A stretch of DNA of 64,000 nucleotides from JBCCTX01 sp964468435 (lineage in GTDB: Bacteria; Bacteroidota; Bacteroidia; J057), in assembly GCA_964468435.1 (NCBI GenBank), contig CAYXVE010000001.1:62001-126000 (forward strand), in the 5' to 3' direction. A program made the translations under genes and the position numbers. Positions 52,618 to 60,228 of the stretch are shown here, one piece after another; the first letter of the stretch is position 1; each line of letters starts with the position of its first letter. Below the pieces are notes generated by a model. That model worked only from the letters and a program-made list of their open reading frames with translations. It was not told the DNA's origin and did no database searches.

Positions 52618-54096
52618 ATGACTAACAAGGAATCCAACTACCTGCAGCCTACAACCCATCGTAGAGATTTTCTCAAAAAAAGTTCTTTGGCACTGGGATC
52701 GCTCACTATTGTCCCCAGTCATTTTCTTTTTGCCAAGAAAGCCGTGATCAATCATGAAGGAGATATAGTCAAAATGGCAAGACCTGCACCTAGTGATATG
52801 GTCAATATGGCCTTTTGTGGGATCGGTCATCGTGGAGGGGGGATTCTCAGGGCATTTAACGGTACAGGTATGGTCAATACAACGGTACTGTGCGATGTAG
52901 ATATGGGTGCTGAGCATACACTCATGACCCTTGAAGAGCATCCTGATGCAAGGCGTTTCCAGGATTTCAGAGAGATGATAGACAAAGCTTCTGGAGAGTT
53001 TGATGCAGTGAGTATTGGAACGCCGGATTTCTCACATTTTCCTATCTCCATGCTTTGTATGTCAGAAGGAAAGCATGTTTATGTTGAAAAGCCCCTTACC
53101 AGGACTTTTCACGAAGCGGAACTTCTGATTCAGGCAGCCCAAAAATATTCTGTAGCCACCCAGATGGGTAATCAGGGGCACTCTGAGGGCAATTATTTCC
53201 AGTTTAAGACCTGGGTAGAAGCAGGGATCATCAAGGATGTAACCAGTATGACTGCCCATATGAACGGCAGACGCCGTTGGCATGGCTGGGATACTAACAT
53301 GAGATCCTATCCTGTAGATACATTAGTACCTAAAACACTGGATTGGGATACCTGGTTGATGACATCGGATTATCACGATTATCACGATGATTTTGTCAAT
53401 GGGCAATGGCGTTGCTGGTATGAGCATGGAATGGGAGCCCTTGGCGACTGGGGAGCCCATATAATGGATACGGCTCATGAGTTTTTGGAACTGGGATTGC
53501 CCTATGAAGTTGAGCCAGTCAGGATTGACGGGCACAACTCCATGTTCTTTCCACAGGCTTCTACCTTAGCCTTCAAATTTCCTAAAAGAGGCAATATGCC
53601 CGAATGTACCATAACTTGGTATGACGGCGTGGATAATATCCCAGCGGTACCGGAAGGATATGGTGAGTTGGAAGTAGATCCCAATATTCCCCCTGTAAAT
53701 GGACAGGTCAAGCCTACAAGACTGGGTGCTGGAAAGATTATACATGGTAAAGAGCTAATGTTCAAAGGAGGTTCTCACGGTAGCACACTCAAGATTATTC
53801 CCGAAACGGTAGCGATGGATATGGAATCTAGTCTGCCAGAGGTTCCTGAAAGCCCTTCCAATCATTTTGAGAATTTCGTGCGGGCAGCCCGTGGGGAAGA
53901 AGCGACCCGCTCTCCCTTTGAAGTATCAGGCCCACTAAGTCAGGTGTTTTGTTTGGGTACGATTGCTCAACGACTCAACACTACGATTCAGTTTGATAGC
54001 AAGTCCAGACAAATCACCAATAACGCATTTGCCAATGCCTTACTGGTGGGTGAACCGCCCAGAAAAGGTTGGGAAGAATTTTATACCATGGTTTAG
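52618..54096 (+). CDS. Tat-exported Gfo/Idh/MocA-family oxidoreductase
   Basis: The 492-residue protein has a twin-arginine signal (RRDFLKKSSLALGSLTIV, about residues 15-32), so it is exported folded, presumably with its nicotinamide cofactor bound. The N-terminal Rossmann fold starts with VNMAFCGIGHRGGGILRAF (GxGxxG) and ends with GKHVYVEKPL, the family's EKP motif with catalytic Lys. The C-terminal domain includes GQWRCWYEHGMGALGDWGAHIMD, where the H-x3-D-like pair GAHIMD carries the catalytic His. Exported members of this family in Bacteroidota act on sugars or inositols; the substrate is unknown. It is convergent with the PHP-domain gene. Confidence 0.92.
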   Translation: MTNKESNYLQPTTHRRDFLKKSSLALGSLTIVPSHFLFAKKAVINHEGDIVKMARPAPSDMVNMAFCGIGHRGGGILRAFNGTGMVNTTVLCDVDMGAEHTLMTLEEHPDARRFQDFREMIDKASGEFDAVSIGTPDFSHFPISMLCMSEGKHVYVEKPLTRTFHEAELLIQAAQKYSVATQMGNQGHSEGNYFQFKTWVEAGIIKDVTSMTAHMNGRRRWHGWDTNMRSYPVDTLVPKTLDWDTWLMTSDYHDYHDDFVNGQWRCWYEHGMGALGDWGAHIMDTAHEFLELGLPYEVEPVRIDGHNSMFFPQASTLAFKFPKRGNMPECTITWYDGVDNIPAVPEGYGELEVDPNIPPVNGQVKPTRLGAGKIIHGKELMFKGGSHGSTLKIIPETVAMDMESSLPEVPESPSNHFENFVRAARGEEATRSPFEVSGPLSQVFCLGTIAQRLNTTIQFDSKSRQITNNAFANALLVGEPPRKGWEEFYTMV

Positions 54097-54106
54097 GATA
54101 AGGCCA

Positions 54107-54141
54107 CCCCAGATGTGTGATCGTAATGCATTAATCTGGGG
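54107..54141. terminator. Hairpin between convergent genes
   Basis: CCCCAGAT (54107-54114) pairs perfectly with ATCTGGGG (54134-54141) across a 19-base loop, 11 bases after the oxidoreductase stop. There is no T-run, so its terminator role is tentative. Confidence 0.4.
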
Positions 54142-54189
54142 CAGTCTGTGAGATTTGTGGTCAATGATCAGGTGCCCGTTGACTAAATA

Positions 54190-55389
54190 TTACAATTGTA
54201 TTTCATCGCCAGGATAAAACGGCTGTGTCCAGGCAACTTCGGCTTCCCATTCCTTGTAGGGGTTGGATTTGGGTTTGTCTGAAATAATCTTGACACGAAC
54301 ATACAGCTCGTCTCCCTTGAACTCATAACTAGCCTCAGCACCTTCTACCTCGTTCATAAGGATTCCTTCATCTTTGTTGGTAGTAGCAATAAACTGGATT
54401 TTGTAAGATACATCCTCTTCAGGTTGGACGGCAATAGAAACAGTTCCCTGGTGTTGCTTGATCTCTTGAAGTGTAACTCCGGTGGTAGCGTAGAAGCGTC
54501 CTGCTTCCATAGCTTCTATAATGGATGCAGGCGTGAGTTCAGCTGCCTTAACCATGATCCAGCCTCTGCCGGTATTGCTGAACTTCAGTCCCATATTGTG
54601 GTAATTATGCGCGTCATCTACGGCTATGCCATACATGGGAAGTTTTTCTTTTTTTAAATAGGCCGTAAGGATGTCATCCCACATTTCTTCCATGCCACTG
54701 CGTATATCATCACCATAATTGTGTACTGCAGGGTGTCCATTGTAGAGTTCAAAAAAACGCTCTCCCTCGAGTTTGATCAGATCGCGAGCAGTCATGGCCC
54801 AGCCGAAGTTGGGGTGATTGATATGTGGAATCATGGGAATGCCTGTGCTTTCTCGCTGGGCGAGTACCTGATCAATGTTGTTCTGCATTACCTGGACAAT
54901 GGTGCGGCCGCTTTGGGGCTGGATCAATGTTTGCACATTGGTAGCATTGATATGTACGGGTTTATCCTTGTACTTGTCGGTTATTTCTTCTGAAGGAATA
55001 ATGAGAAATTCACCGGGTTTTTCAAATAAGGAGGCGTATTCTTGGTACGTTTTCAACTGAACGAGGGTATCACCTTCTTCAATTTTATAATGAACCCAGT
55101 CCTCCCCGTAAGCATTGATATACTCAATAAATGCCTTGCTTCCATAACGACGCTTGCGCAGGTTCACCCATTTTTCATCATGGGCAATGATATTGTGTTC
55201 TGAGAGTGCCAGAAAATCATAATCGTGTTCTACATACCAACGAAGGATCATCTCTGGAAAATGGTCCCCATCGCTCCAGTAGGAGTGGGTATGCAAGTTG
55301 CCTTTCCACCAAGTTTCTTCTTGTCCATAAATATACGAGAATTGAATATTGAGCGTTAGTATGAGTAATAATCCTGATATCTTTTTCAT
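54190..55389 (-). CDS. Secreted PHP-domain metal-dependent phosphoesterase-like protein
   Basis: The 399-residue protein has a signal peptide (residues 1-22) and a PHP domain: WWKGNLHTHSYWSDGDHFPEM (metal HxH and first Asp), DFLALSEHN (metal His), IPSEEIT (Glu), MIPHINHPNFGWAM (His) and AVDDAHNYHNMG (Asp, His) form the trinuclear site. A C-terminal beta domain follows, with a basic/acidic surface strand pattern. PHP proteins hydrolyse phosphate esters or nucleotides; the substrate is unknown, and export suggests an extracytoplasmic substrate. It is divergent from the VOC gene and convergent with the oxidoreductase. Confidence 0.9.
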   Translation of the reverse strand: MKKISGLLLILTLNIQFSYIYGQEETWWKGNLHTHSYWSDGDHFPEMILRWYVEHDYDFLALSEHNIIAHDEKWVNLRKRRYGSKAFIEYINAYGEDWVHYKIEEGDTLVQLKTYQEYASLFEKPGEFLIIPSEEITDKYKDKPVHINATNVQTLIQPQSGRTIVQVMQNNIDQVLAQRESTGIPMIPHINHPNFGWAMTARDLIKLEGERFFELYNGHPAVHNYGDDIRSGMEEMWDDILTAYLKKEKLPMYGIAVDDAHNYHNMGLKFSNTGRGWIMVKAAELTPASIIEAMEAGRFYATTGVTLQEIKQHQGTVSIAVQPEEDVSYKIQFIATTNKDEGILMNEVEGAEASYEFKGDELYVRVKIISDKPKSNPYKEWEAEVAWTQPFYPGDEIQL

Positions 55390-55470
55390 GCAATGAGACG
55401 GTTTTGAGATAAATCTGTGATCAAATGAAACAATAAGATAAATTTGTGAAAAATTTTAGTAAAAAAGCTA

Positions 55471-55500
55471 ATACATTTTTGTTTTGCCAAAAAAATGTAT
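55471..55500. other. Inverted repeat in the PHP-VOC divergent gap
   Basis: ATACATTTTT (55471-55480) pairs with AAAAAATGTAT (55490-55500) across about 9-10 bases (10 bp). It is AT-rich and lies 70 bases upstream of the VOC start. It may be a binding site or chance. Confidence 0.35.
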
Positions 55501-55505
55501 TTAAA

Positions 55506-55534
55506 TTGACAATAATATTAGTATTTACTAATAT
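55506..55534 (+). promoter_or_regulatory. sigma70-like promoter overlapped by a 20-bp palindrome
   Basis: TTGACA (55506-55511), a 17-base spacer and TAATAT (55529-55534) form an excellent housekeeping-type promoter by E. coli rules. The same segment contains ATATTAGTA (55515-55523), TT, TACTAATAT (55526-55534), a perfect 9-bp inverted repeat covering the spacer and -10, as a repressor operator would. The VOC ATG is 35 bases downstream. Confidence 0.5.
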
Positions 55535-55569
55535 AAAAATCAGTTTATCACACCATAATATCTACAACC

Positions 55570-55947
55570 ATGATTCAACACGTTATTACCTGGTTTGAAA
55601 TTCCAGTAGAGAATTTTGATCGCGCCAAAGACTTTTACACTACATTATTGGACATTGAGATTCCTGTTAGGGAAGTGTTTGGCTATATGATGGGATTTTT
55701 TCCTTATAATCAGGAGACCAACAATGTTACGGGGGCTATTGTTAAGGGGGAGGGCTATAAGCCTTCTCATGAAGGATCACTCATTTATCTCTCTTGTTAT
55801 CCTGATATGCAAACCATACTGGATCGCGTGGAGGATGCAGGTGGTAGTATAGTTGCCAACCGTATGAAGATCGGGGACGATGCAGGGTATATAGCAAAGT
55901 TTATTGATTCTGAGGGTAACATGATTGCGCTCCATTCTATGGATTAA
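55570..55947 (+). CDS. VOC-family (glyoxalase/bleomycin resistance fold) protein
   Basis: The 125-residue protein is one VOC domain: HVITWFEIPVENFDRAKDFYTTLLDIEIP at the start, VTGAIVKGEGYKP in the middle and AKFIDSEGNMIALHSMD at the end. This is the common small stand-alone type. The His near the start and the Glu near the C-terminus (EGNMIALHS) could be metal ligands, but enzymatic function is not established. It is the first gene of a plus-strand pair with the SRAP gene (48-base gap) and has an operator-like palindrome in its promoter, so it may respond to a small molecule or stress. Confidence 0.88.
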   Translation: MIQHVITWFEIPVENFDRAKDFYTTLLDIEIPVREVFGYMMGFFPYNQETNNVTGAIVKGEGYKPSHEGSLIYLSCYPDMQTILDRVEDAGGSIVANRMKIGDDAGYIAKFIDSEGNMIALHSMD

Positions 55948-55995
55948 TGAGTAGTCATGTACTGGATCAATAGATAAATTTTGTAAATTTAATAT

Positions 55996-56667
55996 ATGTG
56001 CGGGAGGTATACTTACACAGCAGAACTCGATCCAATACAAGTGATCCTGCCTGAGGATTCAGCCTCTGTCAATCTTGGGCCAAGGTACAATATTGCTCCT
56101 TCGCAGTATTGTCCCATCATTCCTCAGCGGGATCCTGATCATATTTATTTATACAGATGGGGGCTCGTTCCTTTCTGGGCCAAAGATATGTCTATTGGCT
56201 ATAAGATGATCAATGCCCGTGCTGAAACACTTACAGAAAAGAATTCTTTTAAAGGACCTCTTCAGCATAGCCGCTGCTTGGTACTAGGAGATAGTTTTTA
56301 TGAATGGAAAAAGCTCAATGGTCAGAAGCAACCCTACAGGATTACGCTAGAAAGTGGTAGACCGTTTTATTTTGCCGGACTCACAGAAAAATGGAAGAAT
56401 CCTGAGGGAAAAGAGATCTATTCCTTTGCCATCATCACTACAGAACCTAATGAGACGGTAGCACCCCTGCACAATCGCATGCCTGTGATTCTTCAATTGG
56501 AAGATGTGGATGTCTGGATGAATCCCCAATCAGATATTCCCGATGTGCTCAATACCCTGAAGCCTTATCCGGATGAACACGTTATCGCATATCCAGTGTC
56601 TGATCAGGTGGGGAATCCCAAAAATGACTTCAAGGAATTGATCAATCCAGTTAATCCCTTAGATTAA
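55996..56667 (+). CDS. SRAP/HMCES-family (YedK-like) abasic-site crosslink protein
   Basis: The 223-residue protein starts with MCGRYT. In the SRAP family the initiator Met is removed and Cys2 crosslinks to abasic sites in single-stranded DNA, shielding them. Other signatures are YNIAPSQ (Asn of the active site), RWGLVPFWAK, MINARAET, CLVLGDSFYEWKK (conserved Glu in FYEW) and HNRMPVIL (His). Length matches bacterial members. It should act on cytoplasmic DNA in repair. It lies 48 bases after the VOC gene and may share its promoter. The ATG at 55996 is fixed by the essential Cys2. Confidence 0.95.
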   Translation: MCGRYTYTAELDPIQVILPEDSASVNLGPRYNIAPSQYCPIIPQRDPDHIYLYRWGLVPFWAKDMSIGYKMINARAETLTEKNSFKGPLQHSRCLVLGDSFYEWKKLNGQKQPYRITLESGRPFYFAGLTEKWKNPEGKEIYSFAIITTEPNETVAPLHNRMPVILQLEDVDVWMNPQSDIPDVLNTLKPYPDEHVIAYPVSDQVGNPKNDFKELINPVNPLD

Positions 56668-56669
56668 AT

Positions 56670-56887
56670 CCCTTTATGGGCATGAATCTGTACGATGGTT
56701 TTTGATTAGCAGATACTAAATACTACACCTCAAGTTAAACCCTTCTATGTCTGTGAGCCTGTACGATAATGGTCCTTAATCGTGGATGGCTACCCGTTGT
56801 CCTTGGATCCGGTATCCAGCAATCTCAATAGATTTGAGCTACTTGGCAGCATGCCGTTTGGTTGTCCTTGGATCTGGCATCCAGTAA
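56670..56887 (+). repeat. Two families of degenerate direct repeats
   Basis: Repeat A occurs at 56670-56699 and 56740-56773 (shared core CTGTACGAT and TATG), and repeat B at 56796-56822 and 56861-56887 (both begin GTTGTCCTTGGATC and run to ATCCAG). Copies of B are 65 bases apart. The stretch fills the gap between the SRAP and sufT genes and contains no credible gene. Confidence 0.55.
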
Positions 56888-56904
56888 GCCCTATAATTGT
56901 GGTT

Positions 56905-57216
56905 TTACATGAACCCTAATTCGAGCATGGCTTCTTCAGACATCATCCCTTTGTCCCAGGGAGGATCAAAAGTAAGTTCTACGTCCACCTTTTCAATTCC
57001 TGCTACCGAAGATGACTTTTCTTTGACTTCTTCGGGGATGATCTCTGCGGCAGGACATGCAGGAGCAGTCAAGGTCATCAATATATGTGCCTGTCCTTCA
57101 TCACTGACGTTCACTTCGTATATCAATCCCAGATCGTATATATTTACGGGTATTTCGGGGTCAAATACAGTTTTCAGTTGATCTATAATTTGATTTCGCA
57201 ATTCTCCAGTATTCAT
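56905..57216 (-). CDS. sufT: MIP18-family Fe-S assembly protein (SufT-like, DUF59)
   Basis: The 103-residue protein is one DUF59/MIP18 domain. The N-terminal TVFDPEIPVNIYDLGLIYEV is the hallmark, followed by ILMTLTAPACPAAEIIPEE with the conserved Cys, and VDVELTFDPPWDKGMMSEEA. SufT helps mature Fe-S proteins. It lies 36 bases after sufE on the minus strand, forming a sufE-sufT pair; sufBCD and sufS are not in the window. The ATG at 57216 is preferred to a TTG 12 codons upstream that overlaps the spacing to sufE. Confidence 0.93.
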   Translation of the reverse strand: MNTGELRNQIIDQLKTVFDPEIPVNIYDLGLIYEVNVSDEGQAHILMTLTAPACPAAEIIPEEVKEKSSSVAGIEKVDVELTFDPPWDKGMMSEEAMLELGFM

Positions 57217-57252
57217 AGTATCTATATTGAGATAGAGATAGCAGTATAACAA

Positions 57253-57699
57253 TTATTGTTGTTGGGCCTGAGCCTGCTGAGCTTTGTAGGCCAAAGCATA
57301 GTATTTCATTTGTTTGATCATCGAATTGAGCCCGTTGGAGCGGGTAGGGGAGAGGTGCTCCCTAATTCCTACCTGATCTACAAAATTTAGCTCTGCATTG
57401 ATGATATCCTGAGGATTTTGGCCCGAGAGAACACGCATGAGCATAGCTATCAGACCCTTGGTGATAATTGCGTCGCTATCTGCGCGATAGATTATATGTT
57501 CATGATCCAAATCTGCTCTAAGCCATACCTTGGACTGGCAACCATGGACGATATTATCGTCTGTTTTATCCGGATCTTCCAGGGAGGGAAGTTTTTGTCC
57601 CAGCTCAATGATATATTGATATCGATCCATCCAGTCTTCAAACAGACTGAATTCCTCAATAAGTTCCTGTTCCTTTTCCTTGATTGATTTTGCCTCCAT
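57253..57699 (-). CDS. sufE: SufE-family cysteine desulfuration protein
   Basis: SufE accepts persulfide sulfur from the SufS desulfurase and passes it to SufB for Fe-S assembly. The 148-residue protein has IKEKEQELIEEFSLFEDWMDRYQYIIELG at the start and NIVHGCQSKVWL, in which Cys54 is the active site, then the conserved C-terminal RSNGLNSMIKQM. It pairs with sufT downstream (36 bases). A near-consensus -7 box (TATCTTTA on the minus strand) overlaps a hairpin about 45 bases upstream of the ATG, and this may be the promoter. The Gln-rich tail is only slightly longer than usual. Confidence 0.95.
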   Translation of the reverse strand: MEAKSIKEKEQELIEEFSLFEDWMDRYQYIIELGQKLPSLEDPDKTDDNIVHGCQSKVWLRADLDHEHIIYRADSDAIITKGLIAMLMRVLSGQNPQDIINAELNFVDQVGIREHLSPTRSNGLNSMIKQMKYYALAYKAQQAQAQQQ

Positions 57700-57730
57700 A
57701 TGCGTTTCTGCTTTTCAGTACATTTTGTTA

Positions 57731-57761
57731 CTTAGGTATTGTAAAGATACTAAGTTTTTTT
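57731..57761 (+). terminator. Hairpin with T7 run, terminator-like on the plus strand
   Basis: CTTAG (57731-57735) and TAT (57737-57739) pair with ATA (57747-57749) and CTAAG (57750-57754) with one bulged base, and seven T follow. No plus-strand gene lies between the SRAP gene (ends 56667) and here, so it could end a long SRAP 3' untranslated transcript running antisense to sufT-sufE. On the minus strand the same bases carry a TATCTTTA -7-like box. Confidence 0.4.
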
Positions 57762-57926
57762 GCATATATAACGAAGGTAAAGTATGAAGGTTTACAAGTA
57801 GTATTTTAAATCGTATTTTAGTCATACAACCTGTTACATTAAGCTAAGAAACACGGCCATGAACTAATTTGGAGATTAGGCATAATTGCAGAATTTAAAC
57901 ATACATTTTTCCATCATGCCCTCCCT

Positions 57927-59009
57927 TTATAAGGTTTCAGAAACCGTTTCCTGTTGACCTTTTGCAAGTACTGAGCGGACCATATCCTCCATACAATCTA
58001 CAAACAGCTCCATATCGTTTAATCCCTTAGTAAAATGGAAGGTTTCAATGCCAACTTCATCTGCTACCTCTTTAAATTCAATACCTATTTCATGTAAGGT
58101 TTCAATATGATCATTGACAAAAGCAATCGGTACTACGAGTAAATGTTTAATACCATAGTTTCTGAGGACCTTAATAAAGTCCTCAGTATTCGGTTCCAGC
58201 CATCTAATCGGACCTACTCTGCTTTGAAAAGATAGCCAGTAGGGATAGTCATAATGTCTGAATTTCATTACTTCCTCCATCGTTGCTTTAATCTGGAACG
58301 AATATGGGTCTCCTCTTTCCCTAAACGATACAGGCGTTCCGTGAGCACTAAACAATAGGTGCACCTGATCTCTATAGGCTGAGGGAATATTTTCCAGACC
58401 CTCGGTGATACGTTGGCTTAGAGCCTTAATGTAGGAAGGATGTAAGTGATATTCCTTTATATGATGTTGTTTCCATTTATCTTCGAGCTTTCTTGCCTTC
58501 AGCCTCCGGGTCCATTCATTAAAACTGGAAGCCGTAGTGGAGTAAGAAAATTGTGGATATAGTGGAAGTAAAACGAGTTCATCCAAGTCAGAATTGATGA
58601 GTTCATTCAGTGCATCGTCAGTATTGGGATGCCAGTAGCGCATTGCTGTTATCACTTGATAGCTTTCCTGAGAGTTGTTGTCATTCAGACGCTTTTCAAG
58701 TGCTCTGCGCTGCCGTTCTGTGAGGGGATTAGTAGAGGAGCAACATTCAGATATTACCTTATTAATCCGGTTGGAGCAGGACTTAGGGCCCATACACCCA
58801 TCAGGACATGCGTTAATTTCCTTGTATTTATCTGCTACGATCTTGGCTCTTTTGTTAGTGATGAATTTTATTAAACGCTTTTTTATACCCCCTTTTAAAG
58901 GAATTTTGATGATGTCTTCGTCCATAAACAGGTTGTATAAAAAAGGCTGAACAGCGTCCTCGTTATTGGGACCTCCGAGGTTCATTAGTACGACACCTAC
59001 TCGTCTCAT
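57927..59009 (-). CDS. hemH: Ferrochelatase HemH with a five-cysteine insertion
   Basis: HemH inserts ferrous iron into protoporphyrin IX, the last step of heme synthesis. The 360-residue protein has VVLMNLGGPNN at the start, VITAMRYWHPNT, VLLPLYPQFSYSTTASS, HLLFSAHGTPVSFRERGDPY with catalytic His223, and a conserved SRVGPIRWLEPNT. Between residues 66 and 92 is an insertion with Cys68, Cys72, Cys78, Cys89 and Cys90. Some microbial ferrochelatases bind a [2Fe-2S] cluster through an internal cysteine segment, and this matches that pattern. The ATG at 59009 is chosen over a TTG 7 codons upstream. It is monocistronic and divergent from the UspA gene. Confidence 0.95.
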   Translation of the reverse strand: MRRVGVVLMNLGGPNNEDAVQPFLYNLFMDEDIIKIPLKGGIKKRLIKFITNKRAKIVADKYKEINACPDGCMGPKSCSNRINKVISECCSSTNPLTERQRRALEKRLNDNNSQESYQVITAMRYWHPNTDDALNELINSDLDELVLLPLYPQFSYSTTASSFNEWTRRLKARKLEDKWKQHHIKEYHLHPSYIKALSQRITEGLENIPSAYRDQVHLLFSAHGTPVSFRERGDPYSFQIKATMEEVMKFRHYDYPYWLSFQSRVGPIRWLEPNTEDFIKVLRNYGIKHLLVVPIAFVNDHIETLHEIGIEFKEVADEVGIETFHFTKGLNDMELFVDCMEDMVRSVLAKGQQETVSETL

Positions 59010-59190
59010 AATTGTTTTGTTATTGATCAAATATGTAATAAAAACTATAGATGTGTCTGTTAGGTTATGTTTTAAATATCAGAAAAAATATGTTTTTGTT
59101 TATGCGGTATTTGTATAATTTACTAATTAAAATACGCTTATAACTAAATCAAATTCAATGTAAGATAATAATTGTATTTGTGATAAAAAT

Positions 59191-59213
59191 AGATGCTTGC
59201 ATAGCATCTTTTT
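59191..59213 (+). other. Hairpin in the hemH-usp divergent gap
   Basis: AGATGCT (59191-59197) pairs perfectly with AGCATCT (59203-59209) across TGCAT, followed by TTTT (59210-59213). Read on the minus strand it is followed by ATTTTTAT. It lies 50 bases upstream of the usp ATG, so it would act in a leader or end a short RNA; neither is proven. Confidence 0.45.
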
Positions 59214-59263
59214 GAAACTTTTTCTCGTTGAATATAAAGGAAAACCAAAATCCATCTTCATTC

Positions 59264-60124
59264 ATGCAAAATATATTAGTTCCCGTTAGCGCCTATCTGG
59301 ATGACGCTAATTCTCTGGATTATGCCCGATACTTGGCATTGAAGTCCCAAGCTCATATCACCATATTATACTCTAGTAGCAGAATGTGGCTCAAAGATAA
59401 CATTTCAAAGCCTTCTGGTATAAAAACTGAGTCAGGCGTATCTGGTTCACCCGTGAACACACGTAACCGGAAAGTTCTTCGCAAACTTGAGCAGACACTT
59501 GAGACCCTTCGACAAGATAATATCAATTTTACATTTAAGTACATTCCCAGGTTAACGATCAATGGCATATCTAAAGAATGTAAGACGGGGTCTTATGACT
59601 TAATTGTCCTTTCAGCTCAGTCTACGCCTGGTATCCTGGGATTTGTACAACGCACTTATTTGTCTATGATGATTGGGGAGACAGATACTCCTATACTGAT
59701 GGTACCTGCTAGTAGCAAGTTTAAAGGAATAGATAGTATTACCTATGCTGTGGACTTGACAGATTATGATCCCAGTATTGTTCAGCAGGTAAAAAAGCTG
59801 GCTACTTTGTTTGACGCAAAGCTCAACATAGCTCACGTACATACTGATCAGAAGGAGGTGGCACGGGAGCAATATCTTCATAGCCTTGAGAAGACCATTA
59901 CCGATACGCTGGATTATCCCAAGGTCAACTATAAGTTTTTCGACTACAGCGATACCTATGCTGGTATTACCAACTTTGTTCAGGTCAATAATACCCAATT
60001 AGTTGCGATGATCAATCGCAAAAAGTTTTCCTGGAAGGAAATATTCAAAGTCAGGAGCATGACGCGTAAGATGATTAGAGATCTTCATGTGCCTTTACTG
60101 GCTTTCAGTAAGGTATCTTCCTGA
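59264..60124 (+). CDS. Tandem universal stress protein (UspA family)
   Basis: The 286-residue protein has two UspA folds. The first begins MQNILVPVSAYLDDANSLDYARYLA and ends SYDLIVLSAQSTPGILGFVQRTYLSMMIGETDTPILMVP; the second begins SITYAVDLTDYDPSIVQQVKKLATLF and ends QLVAMINRKKFSWKEIFKVRSMTRKMIRDLHVPLLAF. The classic G-x2-G-x9-G-S/T ATP motif is poorly conserved in both halves, so it may not bind ATP. Proteins of this layout respond to stress in Bacteroidota. The ATG at 59264 is chosen; a TTG 12 codons upstream is unlikely. Convergent with trkH, 105 bases away. Confidence 0.88.
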   Translation: MQNILVPVSAYLDDANSLDYARYLALKSQAHITILYSSSRMWLKDNISKPSGIKTESGVSGSPVNTRNRKVLRKLEQTLETLRQDNINFTFKYIPRLTINGISKECKTGSYDLIVLSAQSTPGILGFVQRTYLSMMIGETDTPILMVPASSKFKGIDSITYAVDLTDYDPSIVQQVKKLATLFDAKLNIAHVHTDQKEVAREQYLHSLEKTITDTLDYPKVNYKFFDYSDTYAGITNFVQVNNTQLVAMINRKKFSWKEIFKVRSMTRKMIRDLHVPLLAFSKVSS

Positions 60125-60228
60125 TCATGGGTGTTGAGTAGATAAGTTTGCGGGATATATTTACATACTACAGAGAAGAGGGCAAATTGAAGAAAAGGCT
60201 TTCTCTTTATCGGATTATGGTCCAAGTA

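Noticed and set aside
52360..52621. Two overlapping small reading frames (64 and 71 residues) on opposite strands
   Set aside because: No family features, no operon context and mutual overlap; treated as non-coding.
60170..60225. AGAAA/TTTCT hairpin between usp and trkH
   Set aside because: Short AT-rich stem expected by chance in this composition.
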